Assembly: GCF_013410665.1 (NCBI RefSeq)
Contig: NZ_JACCFM010000001.1
Span: 3,658,001 to 3,722,000, forward strand
Reading direction: 5' to 3'
DNA length: 64,000 nucleotides
Origin: Leifsonia psychrotolerans
GTDB lineage: Bacteria; Actinomycetota; Actinomycetes; Actinomycetales; Microbacteriaceae
Shown: piece after piece, positions 28,073 to 38,376 of the stretch
Numbering within the stretch: the stretch's first letter is position 1
Layout of the letters: each line of letters opens with the position of its first letter
Position numbers and translations under genes: made by a program
The notes under the pieces: generated by a model
What the model saw: only the letters and a program-made list of their open reading frames with translations
What the model was told of the DNA's origin: nothing
Databases searched by the model: none

Positions 28073-28099
28073 TTAGCACTCTCGCTGTGAGTCTGCTAA
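28073..28099 (+). promoter_or_regulatory. CIRCE element 2 (degenerate right half)
   Basis: TTAGCACTC-N9-GTCTGCTAA. The left half is a perfect consensus half-site; the right half differs at two positions. It overlaps the predicted groES start site. Confidence 0.8.
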
Positions 28100-28135
28100 C
28101 CGAATCTTTGTCAAGAAACAAGAAAGAGGTCAACC

Positions 28136-28432
28136 GTGTCGGTCTCCATCAAGCCGCTCGAGGATCGCATCGTCATCAAGCAGGTCGACGCCGAGCAGAC
28201 AACTGCTTCAGGTCTTGTCATTCCTGACTCCGCCAAAGAGAAGCCCCAGGAAGGCGAAGTTATCGCCGTCGGCCCCGGCCGCATCGACGACAACGGCAAC
28301 CGCGTTCCGCTCGACATCGCTGTTGGCGACAAGGTGATCTACTCCAAGTACGGCGGAACCGAGGTCAAGTTCGGCGGTGACGACCTGCTCGTCCTGTCGG
28401 CTCGCGACGTCCTGGCTGTCGTCGTTCGCTAA
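28136..28432 (+). CDS. groES: Co-chaperonin GroES
   Basis: A 98-residue GroES with [45 protein letters not shown] and [19 protein letters not shown], including the mobile loop that docks to GroEL. GTG start at 28136 with AGAAAGAGG upstream. Expression is probably repressed by HrcA through the two CIRCE elements. groEL does not follow; a terminator and rarD do. Confidence 0.97.
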   Translation: MSVSIKPLEDRIVIKQVDAEQTTASGLVIPDSAKEKPQEGEVIAVGPGRIDDNGNRVPLDIAVGDKVIYSKYGGTEVKFGGDDLLVLSARDVLAVVVR

Positions 28433-28448
28433 GTATCAGCATTCACAC

Positions 28449-28482
28449 AAGACCCGGGTGGCTCCTGCCGCCCGGGTCTTTT
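28449..28482 (+). terminator. Intrinsic terminator of groES
   Basis: A stem AAGACCCGGGTGGC / GCCGCCCGGGTCTT (14 bp with one G-T wobble) and a TCCT loop, ending in TTTT. It begins 17 nt after the groES stop. Confidence 0.88.
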
Positions 28483-28505
28483 GCTGTCCCACGGCCGACC
28501 TCGAG

Positions 28506-28533
28506 TTGTGCATATTGTATACAGACGTAGAAT
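28506..28533 (+). promoter_or_regulatory. rarD promoter with internal TGTATACA palindrome, leaderless
   Basis: TTGTGC (28506-28511), a 16-bp spacer and TAGAAT (28528-28533), ending 6 nt before the GTG at 28540. The spacer contains the palindrome TGTATACA (28516-28523), a sequence type used as operator by some GntR-family regulators. The regulator is unknown. Confidence 0.55.
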
Positions 28534-28539
28534 CGAGAC

Positions 28540-29505
28540 GTGTCAATTTCCAGCGAATCACGCATCCCCGTTGAAGAGCCAGTGGCCTCGAAGGCCACCG
28601 CCACCAGCCGTTCGGGTCTGATCTATGCGCTCGCCTCATACACAATCTGGGGCTTTCTTCCGTTATTCTTCCTCGCGCTCGCCCCGGCAGGCGCCTTTGA
28701 GGTCGTGGCGTGGCGCATCGTCTTCTCGCTGGTGTTCTGTGTGCTGCTGCTCGCCGTCACCCGCAAGTTCACCGCCTTCTTCCGGCTGATGGCGCGTCCG
28801 CGGATTTCGATCACCATGGCTGTGGCGGGCGTGCTCATCTACATCAACTGGCAGACCTACGTCTACGGGACCTTCAGCGGTCAGGTCGTCGAGGCTTCGC
28901 TCGGCTACTTCATCAATCCCATTGTGACCGTTTTTCTCGGCGTCTTCTTCCTCCGTGAACGACTGCGCCTGACGCAGTGGATTGCGGTGGCGGTGAGCCT
29001 TGTCGCAGTGCTCGTTCTGGCAATCAGTGCTGGCAGCGTGCCGTGGATCGCACTGATACTCGCCTTTTCGTTCGGGCTCTACGGATATATCAAAAAGCGG
29101 GTCGGCACGACGGTCGACGCAGTCGCCGGGCTCACCATGGAGACACTGTGGCTGATGCCGATCGCCATCGTGCAACTCGTGATCGTCGGTGCAACTGCGG
29201 GACTCACGATCGGCTCTGCTGGCGGCTGGCACACCGCATTGCTCCTGGCCGCCGGTGTGGTGACCGCCGTTCCCCTGTTGTTCTTCGCCGCTGCATCACG
29301 GCGGCTGCCCCTGATCTACATGGGCTTCATTCAGTACCTCGGGCCGATAATTCAGTTCTTCGTCGGCGTTTTGATTCTTCATGAGCCGATGTCAGCCGAG
29401 CGATGGGCAGGCTTCTCACTCGTCTGGCTCGCGCTGCTCATTCTCATGGTGGATGGTGTCGTCGGAGCGCGACGCCACCGTCGAGCGGTGCTCGAACTCA
29501 TCTGA
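28540..29505 (+). CDS. rarD: EamA-family transporter RarD
   Basis: A 321-residue membrane protein with ten hydrophobic segments in two EamA halves. RarD-type features are the N-terminal YALASYTIWGFLPLFFLALAP, the INWQTYVYGT stretch and the GFIQYLGPIIQFFVGVLILHEPMS motif near the C-terminus. The transported substrate is not established for this family. GTG start without ribosome binding site, consistent with a leaderless mRNA. Confidence 0.9.
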   Translation: MSISSESRIPVEEPVASKATATSRSGLIYALASYTIWGFLPLFFLALAPAGAFEVVAWRIVFSLVFCVLLLAVTRKFTAFFRLMARPRISITMAVAGVLIYINWQTYVYGTFSGQVVEASLGYFINPIVTVFLGVFFLRERLRLTQWIAVAVSLVAVLVLAISAGSVPWIALILAFSFGLYGYIKKRVGTTVDAVAGLTMETLWLMPIAIVQLVIVGATAGLTIGSAGGWHTALLLAAGVVTAVPLLFFAAASRRLPLIYMGFIQYLGPIIQFFVGVLILHEPMSAERWAGFSLVWLALLILMVDGVVGARRHRRAVLELI

Positions 29506-29734
29506 GCGGCCCGACGTCGGAACGCTCGTGAGCCGCGGGGGATTCATGCACAACACCGTGAACAGGGACCGCGTTGAGCTATGCCGCAGAGCCGGTGAGC
29601 CGATCGTTATCAAAACGGCGACAAATTTGTACCTGAGAAAAACTCTCGTGCTTGTATGCTCAGTCACACCGTCGAGGTAAAAGGGCCCGCAATGTCGCGG
29701 ACCGTAGCGTATTCAGGTCGAGAGGCAGAATCAG

Positions 29735-30961
29735 ATGTTACGAAAGAAAGTCCTTACCAGCTTTGCCCTAGCAGCAGCAGCCAGCCTGATGTTGGCCGGT
29801 TGTGTCAACCAAGCATCGACAGGCGGGACGAGTTCCACGCCCTCCAGCGCGCGGGTGGATTTGCCCGCCCTCACGTCGATCGAAACCCCGCCGAACGCAG
29901 TGCTTCCAGCGGGTGATGGAAAAGCCACCTGCCCGGGCGGACTCACCCTCGCCTACATCGGCGCCGAAACCGGTGCCAACGCGCAGCTCGGTATCAATAT
30001 TTTCAACGGTGTGCAGTTAGCCGTCGATCAGCAGAACGCAGCCAATCCCGGCTGCCAGGTCGCTTTCAAGAAGTTCGATACCGAGGGTGACCCGAACAAG
30101 GCAACCGGCCCCGTCACGCAGGCGGTGAACGAAGCGGACATCATCGGCGTCGTCGGCCTCCCCTTCTCGGGCGAGTCGAAGGCTACCGGCAACATCTTCG
30201 AGCAGGCGGGACTGGTGCACATCACCCCGTCCGCCACCAACCCCGATCTGACGAAGAACGGCTGGACGACCTTTTTCCGTGGACTCGGCAATGATGCTGT
30301 GCAGGGACCGGCCGCGGCCAAGTTCATGACCGGCCCGCTGGAAGCCAAAACGGTTTACCTGGTTCAGGATGATTCGGACTACGGCATCGGCCTTGGCGCG
30401 ACGACGACTGAAGCACTGGGTTCTGCCCTCGTGGGAACCGACAAGGTGATCACCGGCCAGAAGGACTTCTCGGCAACGATCTCGAAGATCCTGAACGCCA
30501 AGCCTGATGCGGTGTACTACTCGGGTTACTACGCCGAGGGTGCTCCGTTCGATCAGCAGCTGGTGGCCAAGGGGTACACCGGAACATTCGTCGGCCCCGA
30601 CGGCGTGAAAGATGACCAGTTCATCAAACTCGCCGGTGACGCATCTGAAAATGCCTACTTCACCTGCCCATGCATTCCGGGCGAGTTGATTCCGACCTTT
30701 GAGAAGGCGTACAAGGATGCTTTCAGCATGGAGCCCGGAACCTACTCCATCGAAGGTTATGACGCGGCAACGGTACTTCTCTCGGGCATCGGCAAGGGCA
30801 ACGCCACCCGTCCAGACCTGCTGAACTGGGTCAAGAACTATGACGCTGATGGTCTGAGCAAGCACTACAAGTGGAACTCCACGGGTGAGCTCGCAATACC
30901 CGCGGTGTACGGCTACAAGGTGCAGAACGCAAAGATCGTTCCGATTGGAGTCATCGGATAG
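29735..30961 (+). CDS. livK: Branched-chain amino acid ABC transporter, substrate-binding lipoprotein
   Basis: A 408-residue periplasmic-binding-fold protein (Leu/Ile/Val-binding type). The N-terminal lipoprotein signal MLRKKVLTSFALAAAASLMLAGC ends at the lipobox Cys23, so it is anchored to the outer face of the membrane. GLTLAYIGAETGANAQLGINIFNGVQLAVDQ and VVGLPFSGESKATGNIFEQAGLVHITPSATNP match the family. The following four genes complete the transporter. Substrate inferred from family only; amide or urea binding is also possible in this group. Confidence 0.92.
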   Translation: MLRKKVLTSFALAAAASLMLAGCVNQASTGGTSSTPSSARVDLPALTSIETPPNAVLPAGDGKATCPGGLTLAYIGAETGANAQLGINIFNGVQLAVDQQNAANPGCQVAFKKFDTEGDPNKATGPVTQAVNEADIIGVVGLPFSGESKATGNIFEQAGLVHITPSATNPDLTKNGWTTFFRGLGNDAVQGPAAAKFMTGPLEAKTVYLVQDDSDYGIGLGATTTEALGSALVGTDKVITGQKDFSATISKILNAKPDAVYYSGYYAEGAPFDQQLVAKGYTGTFVGPDGVKDDQFIKLAGDASENAYFTCPCIPGELIPTFEKAYKDAFSMEPGTYSIEGYDAATVLLSGIGKGNATRPDLLNWVKNYDADGLSKHYKWNSTGELAIPAVYGYKVQNAKIVPIGVIG

Positions 30962-30974
30962 CGTTTTGCGTGTG

Positions 30975-31015
30975 AGTGCCGCAGAGTCGTGGCCAATGCC
31001 ATGCTCTGCGGCACT
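30975..31015 (+). promoter_or_regulatory. Intercistronic hairpin between livK and livH
   Basis: AGTGCCGCAGAG (30975-30986) pairs perfectly with CTCTGCGGCACT (31004-31015). The loop contains a smaller TGGC-CAAT-GCCA stem. It starts 14 nt after the livK stop and has no T-run. Such a structure can stabilise the upstream mRNA or cut down read-through, so that the binding protein is made in excess over the permease. Confidence 0.65.
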
Positions 31016-31082
31016 TCTGATCCATCGCAAGTTTTTCCCCTGAGACGACGACGTCCCAGGCGCTCACGATGCGGATACCTGA

Positions 31083-32087
31083 ATGCTCGATCTACTTCTT
31101 CACCCTGTTCTCGACAACGGCTGGATCTCGTTCGACATCCCGTCATTGATTCAAAATTTCTGGAGTGCCACCTTTGACGGTCTCACCTTCGGTGCGATCT
31201 ACGGTTTGGTGGCGGTGGGTTATACCCTCGTCTACGGCGTCTTGAACCTGATCAACTTCGCCCATTCGGAAGTCTTCATCATGGGCTGCTACGGAGTCGT
31301 GGCGGTGCTGGTGACACTTGGCTTCGGGCCCAACCCGCCCACCCTGCCGCTGGGAATGATCATTCTTGACCTTCTTCTGGCGTTAACCGCGGGGATGCTG
31401 GCGGCCGCCGGCACCGCCTATGTGGTCGAGCGGGTCGCGTATCGACCGTTGCGAAGACGCAATGCGCCCCGGCTCGTCTTTTTGATCACCGCGATCGGCG
31501 CATCCTTCGCGATTCAAGGTGGGATCTTCATCGTGCGCGGCGCCAACCCTGAGCCGGCTGTCACGATGTTCGTTCCGACCCCGGTGTTCGATGTCTTCGG
31601 CACCATCGTCAATAGCCAGCAGATCATCATCGTTGTCGCGGCCCTGGCCACGATGATCCTGGTCGACCAGTTCATCAGCCGCTCCCGTACGGGGCGGGGC
31701 ATCCGCGCCGTGGCACAGAATCCGGACGTTGCAACGCTGATGGGCGTGAACAAGCAGCGGATCATCGTGATCACGTTCCTGATTGGTGGAGTCGTCGCCG
31801 GTGTCGGCGCCCTTTTCTACGTGATGCAGATCCCCTCCGGTGTGCAGTACAACGGTGGCTTCGTGCTGGGCATCAAGGCGTTTGCGGCGGCCGTGCTTGG
31901 TGGCATCGGTAACGTGCGCGGCGCTCTTGTCGGCGGCTTCCTGCTCGGCCTGATCGGAAATTACGGTCAGATTCTGCTCGGTAACTCGCAGTGGACGGAC
32001 GTCATCGCCTTTGTCGTGCTCGTGCTTGTGCTTCTGATCAAGCCGACTGGAGTTCTTGGTACGTCGCTCGGACGGAGCAAAGCATGA
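31083..32087 (+). CDS. livH: Branched-chain amino acid ABC transporter permease, LivH type
   Basis: A 334-residue inner-membrane permease with about eight hydrophobic segments. The N-terminal TFGAIYGLVAVGYTLVYGVLNLINFAHSEVFIMG and the coupling-loop region RTGRGIRAVAQNPDVATLMGVNKQRII are typical of LivH. GLKAFAAAVLGGIGNVRGALVGG-type motif (IKAFAAAVLGGIGNVRGALVG) is present. It overlaps livM by 4 nt. Confidence 0.94.
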   Translation: MLDLLLHPVLDNGWISFDIPSLIQNFWSATFDGLTFGAIYGLVAVGYTLVYGVLNLINFAHSEVFIMGCYGVVAVLVTLGFGPNPPTLPLGMIILDLLLALTAGMLAAAGTAYVVERVAYRPLRRRNAPRLVFLITAIGASFAIQGGIFIVRGANPEPAVTMFVPTPVFDVFGTIVNSQQIIIVVAALATMILVDQFISRSRTGRGIRAVAQNPDVATLMGVNKQRIIVITFLIGGVVAGVGALFYVMQIPSGVQYNGGFVLGIKAFAAAVLGGIGNVRGALVGGFLLGLIGNYGQILLGNSQWTDVIAFVVLVLVLLIKPTGVLGTSLGRSKA

Positions 32088-33283
32088 GCATGACAGACGG
32101 CCCGAAGATCCTGCCGACCGCCGAATCACAGAAGGAATCGATCGACCAGGAATCGCGGACCACGCGGAAGGCCGGCTGGACCCAGCCGCTGCGTGACCGG
32201 TGGAACAGGCTGCCTCGGCAAGTGCAATGGCTGTGGCTTCTCATCGTCGTCGCGCTGGCGTACCTGCTGCCGGTGGTGAATATCCCGCTGCTCACGACTG
32301 AACCGGGCACCGACTGGCCTCTGGCCTGCTTCAGCATGGCCAGCTTTGCGCTGATCGCCGTCGGACTGAACGTGGTGATCGGTTACGCCGGACTTCTCGA
32401 TCTCGGCTATGTGGCCTTCTTCGCCGTCGGTTCGTACGTGGCGGCGATGCTCACGAGCCCCGATTCTCCGTTCCTGCATATCCCGTACCTCTGGACCATC
32501 CCTGTTGCGATGGCCGTGACCATGTTCTTCGGCGTAGTCCTCGGCGTGCCGACCCTCCGACTGCGCGGCGACTACCTGGCCATTGTGACCCTGGGCTTTG
32601 GTGAGATCGTGCGAATCCTGGCCACCATCATCCCGGCTTTGAAGGGGCAGGTCGGCTTTCAGAATGTCGGCCGGCCGCCGGGTGTGACGGCCGATGGTCA
32701 GCAGATCTTCTCAAACTCCAGTGGGACGCCGTGGTACTGGCTGACGCTGACGATCATCATCATCGTGCTGATCTTCGTCGGGAACCTGGAGCGAAGCCGG
32801 GTCGGCCGCTCGTGGGTCGCCATCCGTGAGGACGAAGACGCGGCCGAGATCATGGGAGTGCCCACCTTCAAATACAAGGTGTGGGCCTTTGCGATCGGCG
32901 CTGCCGTCGGCGGCCTCTCCGGTGCCCTCTTCGCGGGACAAGTCGGCTTCGTCAGCAACGCGAAGTTCGATGTGCAGACCTCCATTCTGTTTGTGGCCGC
33001 CGTCGTCATGGGTGGGGCCGGCAATAAGGTCGGCGCCCTGCTGGGAGGGGCCATCGTTGCGTATATCCCGCTGCGTTTCATCGCGATTGCCGAGTACAAG
33101 TACTTCATCTTCGGCCTCGCGCTCGTGGTCATCATGATTTTCCGATCCCAGGGGCTCATCCCGGCCCGTCAACGGCTGCTGGCCTACGGGCGGAACGCCT
33201 ACAATCGGGTTGCAAAAAAGAGAACGTCGGCGCCCCCTGAAGTTCCCCCCACATCCGATACAGAGGAAGGAGCGACGGCATGA
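32084..33283 (+). CDS. livM: Branched-chain amino acid ABC transporter permease, LivM type
   Basis: A 399-residue permease with a ~50-residue hydrophilic N-terminus. Membrane segments follow, including [28 protein letters not shown], the LivM hallmark. The coupling loop is [27 protein letters not shown] chose ATG 32084 (ATGA overlap with livH); the second Met is two residues later. The C-terminal tail is Lys/Arg-rich. Confidence 0.94.
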   Translation: MSMTDGPKILPTAESQKESIDQESRTTRKAGWTQPLRDRWNRLPRQVQWLWLLIVVALAYLLPVVNIPLLTTEPGTDWPLACFSMASFALIAVGLNVVIGYAGLLDLGYVAFFAVGSYVAAMLTSPDSPFLHIPYLWTIPVAMAVTMFFGVVLGVPTLRLRGDYLAIVTLGFGEIVRILATIIPALKGQVGFQNVGRPPGVTADGQQIFSNSSGTPWYWLTLTIIIIVLIFVGNLERSRVGRSWVAIREDEDAAEIMGVPTFKYKVWAFAIGAAVGGLSGALFAGQVGFVSNAKFDVQTSILFVAAVVMGGAGNKVGALLGGAIVAYIPLRFIAIAEYKYFIFGLALVVIMIFRSQGLIPARQRLLAYGRNAYNRVAKKRTSAPPEVPPTSDTEEGATA

Positions 33284-34158
33284 GCGCTGTGCCAGCTGAC
33301 GCCCCGGTGCCTCCCGCTTTCGACGTTTCGAACGACGTCGTTGAGGCGGTGGCACCCGAACGGGAAATTGCGGTCGAGGTGGGCGACAACATCATGGAGA
33401 TCAAGAACCTCACGGTGAAGTTCGGTGGTCTTGTCGCACTTGACGACGTGTCATTCAACATCAAACGCGGCGAGATCCTCGGCTTGATCGGTCCGAACGG
33501 TGCGGGAAAGACGACCTGCTTCAACGCGATGACCGGTGTCTACAAGCCGACCAGCGGAGACGTCGTACTGGAGGGGGTCTCCCTCAAGGGGGTCAAGCAG
33601 CACCGCATCACCCGACGTGGTCTGGCGAGAACGTTTCAGAACATTCGGCTGTTCGGCGAGATGACGGCGTTGGAGAACGTTGTCGTCGGCTTGGATGCGC
33701 GGCATAAGACGAGTGTCGTCGGCGCGCTGCTTCGCTTGCCCCGTCACACTCGCGAAGAGAAGACATCGGTTGAACGTGGCATGGCGCTGCTGGAATTCGT
33801 CGGCATTGCCGACCAGGCCGGAGTTCTCTCCCGGCACCTTCCCTACGGCTCTCAGCGACGTTTGGAGATCGCCAGGGCTTTGGCGACCGACCCCAAGGTG
33901 CTGTGCCTCGACGAACCGGCCGCCGGATTCAACCCCGCTGAGAAGGAAGATCTGATGGTGCTTATCCGCCAGATCAGAGCCGACGGTTACACGGTGTTGC
34001 TGATCGAACACGACATGAGACTCGTGATGGGTGTGACGGACCGCATCGTGGTTTTGGAATTCGGTCGCAAGCTGGCAGACGGAATTCCCGTCGACATCCG
34101 GAACGACCCGCGAGTCGTCGCCGCCTACTTGGGGGAGCCTGAAGATGACGTTGCTTGA
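33280..34158 (+). CDS. livG: Branched-chain amino acid ABC transporter ATP-binding protein, LivG type
   Basis: A 292-residue ATPase. Walker [11 protein letters not shown]-loop RTFQNIRLF, a signature-like [15 protein letters not shown], Walker [12 protein letters not shown] and the H-loop His in LIEHDM are all present. The C-terminal LAD-type extension is of LivG. About 37 residues precede the usual start ([12 protein letters not shown]): the Met at residue 38 could be an alternative start, but ATG 33280 overlaps the livM stop (ATGA). Overlaps livF by 14 nt. Confidence 0.94.
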   Translation: MSAVPADAPVPPAFDVSNDVVEAVAPEREIAVEVGDNIMEIKNLTVKFGGLVALDDVSFNIKRGEILGLIGPNGAGKTTCFNAMTGVYKPTSGDVVLEGVSLKGVKQHRITRRGLARTFQNIRLFGEMTALENVVVGLDARHKTSVVGALLRLPRHTREEKTSVERGMALLEFVGIADQAGVLSRHLPYGSQRRLEIARALATDPKVLCLDEPAAGFNPAEKEDLMVLIRQIRADGYTVLLIEHDMRLVMGVTDRIVVLEFGRKLADGIPVDIRNDPRVVAAYLGEPEDDVA

Positions 34159-34858
34159 GCTCAAGGATGTCAGCGTGCACTACGGTCGCATCCAGGCGAT
34201 CCACGACATGTCGTTCACGGTCGAGGAAGGCGAGATCGTCAGTTTGATTGGGGCCAACGGCGCGGGCAAATCGACGACGATGAAGACCATCTCCGGTCTG
34301 CTGAACCCGTCGCACGGATCCATCACCTTCGACGGCGAGGACATCACCAAGGTCAAAGCACACCTCCGTGTGGTGAAAGGAATTTCGCAATCACCGGAAG
34401 GACGCGGAATCTTTCCCGGAATGACGGTGATGGAGAACCTCGACATGGGGGCGTTCGGTCGCGCCGACCGCTCGGGCATGGCGGCGGATTTCGATCGAGT
34501 ATTCGACCTCTTTCCCCGTTTGGCCGAACGGAAGACCCAGTTGGGCGGCACGATGTCGGGTGGTGAGCAACAAATGCTCGCGATTGGGCGCGCACTGATG
34601 AGCGCGCCACGCCTGCTGCTTCTCGACGAACCCTCGATGGGTTTGGCCCCGCAATTCATCAAGCAGATTTTCAAGATCATCACTGAAATCAACGCCCAGG
34701 GCACCACGGTTCTACTCGTCGAACAGAACGCCAACCAGGCGCTGGCCCGCGCGAACCGCGGTTTCGTGTTGGAAACCGGAGCGATCACACATCAGGGAAC
34801 CGGCAAAGAACTGCTGGCGAACCCGGCTATTAAGGAGGCGTACCTGGGGGTCGGCTAG
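34145..34858 (+). CDS. livF: Branched-chain amino acid ABC transporter ATP-binding protein, LivF type
   Basis: A 237-residue ATPase with Walker A GANGAGKST, Q-loop SPEGRGIFPGMTVMENL, signature LGGTMSGGEQQMLAIGRALM and Walker B LLLLDEPSMGLAP. It pairs with LivG to energise the LivHM permease. It ends the liv operon; guaB follows ~115 bp later with its own leader. Confidence 0.95.
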   Translation: MTLLELKDVSVHYGRIQAIHDMSFTVEEGEIVSLIGANGAGKSTTMKTISGLLNPSHGSITFDGEDITKVKAHLRVVKGISQSPEGRGIFPGMTVMENLDMGAFGRADRSGMAADFDRVFDLFPRLAERKTQLGGTMSGGEQQMLAIGRALMSAPRLLLLDEPSMGLAPQFIKQIFKIITEINAQGTTVLLVEQNANQALARANRGFVLETGAITHQGTGKELLANPAIKEAYLGVG

Positions 34859-36478
<1,620 letters not shown>

Positions 36479-36498
36479 GCAAGATCGGTTGTACTTCC

Positions 36499-36530
36499 CG
36501 AAGGGGCCGCGCATCAGCGCGGCCCCTTCG
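36499..36530 (+). terminator. Terminator-like hairpin after guaB
   Basis: A perfect 14-bp stem CGAAGGGGCCGCGC / GCGCGGCCCCTTCG with an ATCA loop, 20 nt after the guaB stop. There is no T-run, so its efficiency as an intrinsic terminator is uncertain. Confidence 0.65.
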
Positions 36531-36540
36531 CGATCGCAGG

Positions 36541-37127
36541 TCGCACCCGTGTCGTGGGGTCGCGCCCGTATCGTGGGTCGCGCCCGTGTCGTTGGGTCGC
36601 GCCCGTGTCGTGGGGTCGCGCCCGTGTCGTTGATCGAGCGTGTCGAGATCTGCTGAGTCGGCCTCTGGGCGGTGTGCGTTGCGCGGGTCGGCCGGCGGGG
36701 GTCTCGACAGGCTCGACCAGCGGGGTGGTGCGCGCCCGTGTCGAGGTCGCGCCCGTGTCGAGGGTCGCGCCCGTGTCGTTGATCGAGCGTGTCGAGATCT
36801 GCTGAGTCGGCCTCTGGGCGGTGTGCGTTGGGCGGGTCGGCCGGCGGGGGTCTCGACAGGCTCGACCAGCGGGGTGGTGCGCGCCCGTGTCGCGGTCGCG
36901 CCCGTGTCGTGGGGTCGCGCCCGTGTCGTTGATCGAGCGTGTCGAGATCTGGTGAGTCGGTCTTTGGGCGGGGCGGGGCGGTGCGTTGGGCGGGTCGGCC
37001 GGCGGGGGTCTCGACAGGCTCGACCAGCGGGGTGGTGCGCGCCCGTGTCGCGGTCGCGCCCGTGTCGTGGGGTCGCACCCGTGTCGTTGATCGAGCGTGT
37101 CGAGATCGGGTGAGTCGGTCTTTGGGC
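36541..37127. repeat. Compound tandem repeat array between guaB and an aminotransferase gene
   Basis: There is no gene here. The array has two levels. A short unit with core CGCGCCCGTGTCG occurs 14 times: five copies at 18-19 bp period at 36541-36632, then three copies in each of three later runs. A ~150-bp unit repeats with landmark GATCGAGCGTGTCGAGATC at 36632, 36781, 36931 and 37089 (periods 149, 150, 158). Each full unit also carries GTCTCGACAGGCTCGACC (e.g. 36701-36718), nearly the reverse complement of the landmark, so each unit can fold into a long hairpin. Both strands have long open frames through it (LVEPVETP-type peptides), which I take as non-coding. Confidence 0.9.
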
Positions 37128-37145
37128 GCGGGGACGGTGGGCGGC

Positions 37146-38288
37146 TCAGCCGACCGCAGCCAAGCGCGAGACCGCCTCGGCGAGCACCGCCGGAGAGCAG
37201 GCGAAGTTCAGCCGGGCGAAGCCCGTGCCGGGCCTGCCGAACATGGGACCTGAGCTCAACGCAACCTTCGCTCGCTCGAGCGCCACCGCGGCGGGGTCGG
37301 TCCCCCAGCCCAGCGCGCGAAAGTCCAGCCAGGCCAGATAGCTGGCCGTCGGCTGCTCGTAGCGGACCCCCGGCAGTTGCGCGTCGAGCAACTCGGTGAG
37401 CAGCCGACGGTTCGACTGCACTGCCGCAAGCGCGCCGTCGAGCCATGCGTCGCCGTCGCTGAAGGCGGCACTGCCGGCGATCAAGCCAAACTGGCTGGTG
37501 CGCCAATTCACTTCTTGCGGCAGGGCGGCCACGATCTCGTGCATCCGGTCCGACGCCGTGACGAATGCCGCGCATTTCAGCCCGGCCAGATTCCAGGCTT
37601 TGCTCGCCGACGTGACACAGATTCCGTGTTCCCGAGCCGCCTCAGACACCGACAAGAACGGCGTGAAGATGCCGTCGCTATGCGTCAACGGGCCATGTAC
37701 CTCATCACTGATGACCGTGACGCCGTACCGGGCGGCCAACTCGGCGACGGCGCTCAGGTCTTCGACGCTGTGCGGATGCCCGAGCGGATTGTGCGGGTTG
37801 CAGAGCAGATACGCGCGCGCTCCAGCGGCGAAGGCGACTTCGAGGCCCTCAAGGTCAAGAGTCCAGCCGACCTCGCTGTGCACCAGCGGCACCTCGCGGA
37901 CCAGACCACCCGCCTCGGGAATGAGGTCGAAAAAGGGTGGATAGATCGGCGGGTTGATCACCACTTCGTCACCCGGCCGGATCAGCTGCCGCAGCGATTC
38001 GACGATCGCAACGCTCACATCCGTCGTCGTGGAAACGTGTTCCGGGTCGATTCGCCAGCCCCAGCGGCGCAGTGTGAAACCGGCGAGTGCCTCAGCAAAA
38101 TCGTTGACGGGTGCCACATAACCAGTGTCGTTGCGTTCGATCGCCGCAGTCACGGCCGCGCGAACTGAGGCCGCGAGCGGATAATCCATCTCGGCGACGA
38201 AAAGCGGTAGCACATCCTCGGGATAGGTCCGCCATTTCATGCTGGTGCGTTGGCGCAGCAGAGCAAGGGGATCGGCGATGACATCCAT
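37146..38288 (-). CDS. MalY/PatB-family PLP aminotransferase (C-S lyase-like)
   Basis: A fold-type I PLP enzyme of ~380 residues. RTSMKWRTYPEDVLPLFVAEMDYPLA is the typical MalY/PatB N-terminus. Other motifs are NPHNPLGHPHS, the aspartate segment VISDEVHGPL and the PLP lysine in SASKAWNLAGLKCA. Relatives are cystathionine beta-lyases or transaminases; substrate not determinable. I chose Met at 38288 (MDVIADPLALL); a start 6 codons upstream (38306) is possible. The stop lies ~20 bp from the end of the repeat array. Confidence 0.88.
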   Translation of the reverse strand: MDVIADPLALLRQRTSMKWRTYPEDVLPLFVAEMDYPLAASVRAAVTAAIERNDTGYVAPVNDFAEALAGFTLRRWGWRIDPEHVSTTTDVSVAIVESLRQLIRPGDEVVINPPIYPPFFDLIPEAGGLVREVPLVHSEVGWTLDLEGLEVAFAAGARAYLLCNPHNPLGHPHSVEDLSAVAELAARYGVTVISDEVHGPLTHSDGIFTPFLSVSEAAREHGICVTSASKAWNLAGLKCAAFVTASDRMHEIVAALPQEVNWRTSQFGLIAGSAAFSDGDAWLDGALAAVQSNRRLLTELLDAQLPGVRYEQPTASYLAWLDFRALGWGTDPAAVALERAKVALSSGPMFGRPGTGFARLNFACSPAVLAEAVSRLAAVG

Positions 38289-38364
38289 CTGCCCATGCTG
38301 CCCCATGGGACGCCGCGCGTCGAGGGCCGGTTGGCAGAACGAAGCCCGGCCGAACCGCACCGCC

Positions 38365-38370
38365 TAGACT
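38365..38370 (+). promoter_or_regulatory. -10 element of guaB3, leaderless
   Basis: TAGACT ends 6 nt before the GTG at 38377. No ribosome binding site is present. Confidence 0.55.
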
Positions 38371-38376
38371 GGGCAG

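Noticed and set aside
28073..28099. Second CIRCE as an ordinary terminator
   Set aside because: The left half is an exact CIRCE half-site with the N9 spacing and lies at the predicted start site; no T-run follows.
36541..37127. CRISPR array
   Set aside because: Units are contiguous or ~150 bp long, there are no unique spacers of regular length, and no cas genes are near.
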